Shown here: one piece after another, positions 31,359 through 33,828 of the stretch
Layout: the number at the start of each line of letters is the position of its first letter
Position numbering within the stretch: the first letter of the stretch is position 1
Assembly: GCA_001179505.1 (NCBI GenBank)
Contig: CDMY01000201.1
Location: 1-33,828 of the forward strand
Origin: Vitrella brassicaformis
Lineage: Eukaryota > Sar > Vitrellaceae
Direction of reading: 5' to 3'
DNA: 33,828 nt
Notes under the pieces: generated by a model
Told to the model about the DNA's origin: nothing
What the model saw: only the letters and a program-made list of their open reading frames with translations
The model's database searches: none
Position numbers and translations under genes: made by a program

Positions 31359-31941
31359 AGTGGATGGGTGGATGTGTGTTGCTTTCTTCTCTCTGTGCCT
31401 ATCTATGGTTTGGCGACTGATTTGTGGGTATGCATTCGGTTCGGTGCGGTTGGTTGTTCTTACTTGCGTGGGACGGAGAGATATATGCGATGGTGATGCT
31501 GACTGACCAGCATTTGTGTCGTCTCTTGGTGTGCACCCCTGGAAGCACAAGCACAGAGGCACTCTTGGCACACGAAATCGATGGATGAGCCAGGTCCGTC
31601 ACTGTCAGCCACCGATAGTGCACGCCACGCCACGCAACCAGGAGGCAGGCAGGCAGGCAGGCAGGCGGGCGGGCAGACACATCGATGCGATCCGTCAATC
31701 CTAATCAACCAGGGCGCAAAACACACCGGCAACAGATGACATGGATGGGTGTGAGATAGACTGTGAGAGAGAGGGGAAGGGGAGGAAGGGAGAGCCAAAA
31801 CTGTCTGTCGTCAGCGCTGACACTCCCGCCCCCCGTCCACACACCTGCCTGCCCAATTCATGGAATGTACCACCACACCAACATGCGATCCACGACTGAC
31901 TTTCTGCACATACATACGCACACGTCCGCCCGTCGCTTCCT
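31359..31941. other. Convergent intergenic region, no gene recognised
   Basis: About 580 nt between the 3' ends of the Gln-rich and kinase genes. It holds a GGCA repeat at 31643-31667 and no coding signal on either strand. Confidence 0.5.
31643..31667. repeat. GGCA tetranucleotide microsatellite
   Basis: About six GGCA units passing into GGCGGGCG, in the convergent spacer. Confidence 0.85.
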
Positions 31942-33828
31942 TCACGCTCCCCTTGTGTGTGGTGTGGTGTGTTTGATGCGTGTGCTTCGTGTGCGCAGGA
32001 TGGGCAGCTCTTTCTCGGTCTCGTCGCACGGTGTGTGGTCGGTGTGTGTGGGGGGCTCGGGGTGCTTGCGCTTGCGATCGATACGGATGATGGCGGGGGT
32101 CGCCAGGGGGGCCGTGGATGGGGCGGGGGATGGGTCAGGGGCGAGGGCGAAGGTGAGGTGGTCGTGCTGGTCCCCTCCTTGTGCCTCGTTAGTGCGAAAC
32201 GACTGACACAAACACGAGGGGGAAAGGAAGCAGGGAGACATGCATGTGTATGTATGTATGTGTATGTCTAGTGTGTGTGCCGTGCATCGCTGACATCAGC
32301 TTGCGAGAATGAAGGCGTGGACACATCCTGAGACTGACGGACGAGCAAAGGGGGGGGACATTTCATGTGTTGTGTGGACGTGTGCCCACGCACCTCATCA
32401 TTGCGTATGGGATCTGTGGGCGTGTCCTCGTCGCTGCCTTCGAGCACCATGGGGCTCACGCGCAGCTCGTGGTGGTGGTGGTGGTGGTGGGATGCCGCAG
32501 CTGCAGCCGCTGCTGCTGCCGCCTTGAGCATGCCATGGATCTCATAAAACACCACCTCACCACTGTTGCACCAATCCAGCTCCTGTGCACACACACACAG
32601 AGAGAGAGAGGGAGAGAGAGAGAGAGACGTATAACGTAGCTGGCAGGTGTGCATTGTCTGGTGTGTCGTGTTGGTGCAGCTCACGATGAACAGGTCGACA
32701 AGGAGAAGTTCGACCCAGTACGAACGCACACCGACAGAGGCATACAACACCCTCAGATCCTGCAGAGAGATCATGCACTCATCGTCAGGGTATGCCTCGC
32801 GATAACGCTTCTCGGCATCATCAGCCACCGAAGCTGCACACACAAGAGCACCACTCTTCCCACCCCTTGTGTGCTGTGTGTGTCTTGTCTGCCTTCTCAC
32901 GGGTCAGGTATTGTGCGGCGTCTTGGCTCCCGAACATGCGGATGTTGGCCTGTCCCGTCAGGTGGCCGCCCAGCCGGGGCAGCCGCCAGCCAGTCGCGGG
33001 CGAGGGCTCGCCGAAGACGTGACGCAGAAACCATGGATGATCCATCGCCTGATCACAAAGACAGCTGGTTGCTGGCTGTGGGTGTCTGTCTACTGGTCGC
33101 GTGGATGCGTGTGTGCATGGTGATGCGATGCGTGCCTGTGTGGCGGTGGGTCTGTTGTTTTCTTGCACGGTCAGGCACCTGCAGATCAGGTCCTTGAGCT
33201 CGTCGGACACACCGTTCCACACCTGCACACACACATACACACACAGGGTGGGGTGTAGGTAGTGGCGGATGCTGTCTGTCTGTGCTCACCTTGCCCTCGA
33301 ACCACCCTTTGCTGAAGCTGAAGTGTCCGTGCTGGATCTGCTCGCGACACAGCTCCTGCTGGCCCTTGTCGCACGGCCACGGATGACACCCACACCCGGC
33401 GAAACTCTCCTGAACAAACCGACACACACACACACACACCGCTACACGTGAGGTTTGTGTGTGTGTGTGTGGTTGGCCGCGTACGTAGAGAGTGACGCCG
33501 AATGACCAGATGTCACATTTGGTGCCGTATGAGTAGCGGCCGTCGCGAGCAAAGAGCTGGGGGGCGGCGTAGGCACGGGAACCTGACAACACACAAACAC
33601 AAACACACACACACACACGGGCGAATCAGTGCATTGTGTGCGTGTGTGTGTGTGTCTGTGTGGGGGGGGATGTGGGTCGTACCAGGGTTGTCTGTGGGTG
33701 ACCGGCCGCATGCGAAATCGAACGACAGACCAAAGTCGATGAGCTCCACATGCTGTTCGTCACACACGACGCGACGCACACAAATGCACGTCAACGCCTT
33801 CCCTTGTCTTCTTGTTTGGGGGGGGGGG
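31942..33828 (-). CDS. CDPK-like Ser/Thr protein kinase, 3' part (5' end outside the window)
   Basis: Exons in gene order: an exon from about 33770 or beyond to 33683, then 33485-33582, 33290-33409, 33136-33222, 32901-33048, 32685-32833, 32394-32582, a possible 39-nt exon at 32295-32333, and 31942-32202 ending in TGA. The first visible exon has VELIDFGLSF, the DFG metal-binding motif. It is followed by GSRAYAAPQLF (activation segment, APQ instead of the usual APE), KCDIWSFGVTLY (subdomain IX), WNGVSDELKDLICRCL, and RPTATQ joined to AMDHPWF (subdomain XI). After the kinase come QDLRVLY and DWCNSGEVVFYEIHGML, which look like a degenerate EF-hand of the calcium-dependent kinase type. Ten Ala and seven His follow, then a Pro-rich tail. 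The ATP-binding lobe and HRD loop are off the window. One intron (33049-33135) is GC-AG. The last two junctions are less certain; splicing straight from 32394 to 32202 also keeps frame. Confidence 0.75.
33049..33135 (-). other. GC-AG intron inside the kinase domain
   Basis: Read on the minus strand the donor is CAG|GCACGC and the acceptor GATCAG, length 87 nt. Removing it joins RPTATQ to AMDHPWF, the standard subdomain XI to HPWF spacing. The intron is a multiple of three with no in-frame stop, so retention would insert 29 residues. Confidence 0.7.

Noticed and set aside
33666-33828. G-run at the right edge as a biological element
   Set aside because: The terminal G tract and the nearby G-run look like simple sequence at a contig or window edge. 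Nothing else supports a function.

Overview
The window looks like nuclear DNA of a GC-rich, intron-rich unicellular alveolate, most likely a myzozoan of the chromerid, perkinsid or dinoflagellate type. Four things point there. Genes have many short GT-AG introns (about 60-150 nt) packed with TG/CA and TCTG/CAGA microsatellites and ending in TGCAG. A regulator built on AP2-type (ApiAP2-like) modules is present. A CDPK-like kinase carries a degenerate EF-hand-like tail. A biotin ligase has a hydrophobic leader that could target a plastid. The species itself is inference. The standard code fits: TGA or TAG ends every gene, with one in-frame TGA that needs explaining.

Eleven genes can be modelled, mostly as divergent or convergent pairs. 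From left to right: (1) a secretory-pathway glycosyltransferase, + 292-2618; (2) a biotin-protein ligase, - 2952-4085; (3) a small charged protein, - 4485-4898; (4) an inositol polyphosphate kinase of the IP6K type with a very long disordered tail, + 5448-9229; a 3.4-kb gene-free stretch of simple sequence; (5) a secreted Cys-rich protein with an in-frame TGA, - 12608-13379; (6) TRAPPC12, a vesicle-tethering subunit, + 13531-15956; (7) a giant protein of about 2,238 residues with some 14 AP2-like modules, - 17194-24525; (8) a membrane-anchored RING E3 ligase of the MGRN1 type, + 24812-27305; (9) a single-pass membrane protein of unknown function, - 28271-29171; (10) a Gln-rich protein with a helical core, + 29295-31358; (11) the 3' part of a CDPK-like kinase, - 31942 to beyond the right edge.

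The gene set does not form one pathway. It mixes housekeeping functions (glycosylation, biotinylation, inositol pyrophosphate signalling, vesicle tethering, ubiquitination) with lineage-specific proteins. The most novel item is gene 7. Its modules share a repeating plan of a leading helix, a short beta region and a closing helix that ends in Arg-Asn in 13 of 14 copies. Only one copy is close to a canonical AP2 domain.

Exon models were built by hand from reading-frame continuity, splice consensus and family alignment recalled from knowledge. No database search was run.
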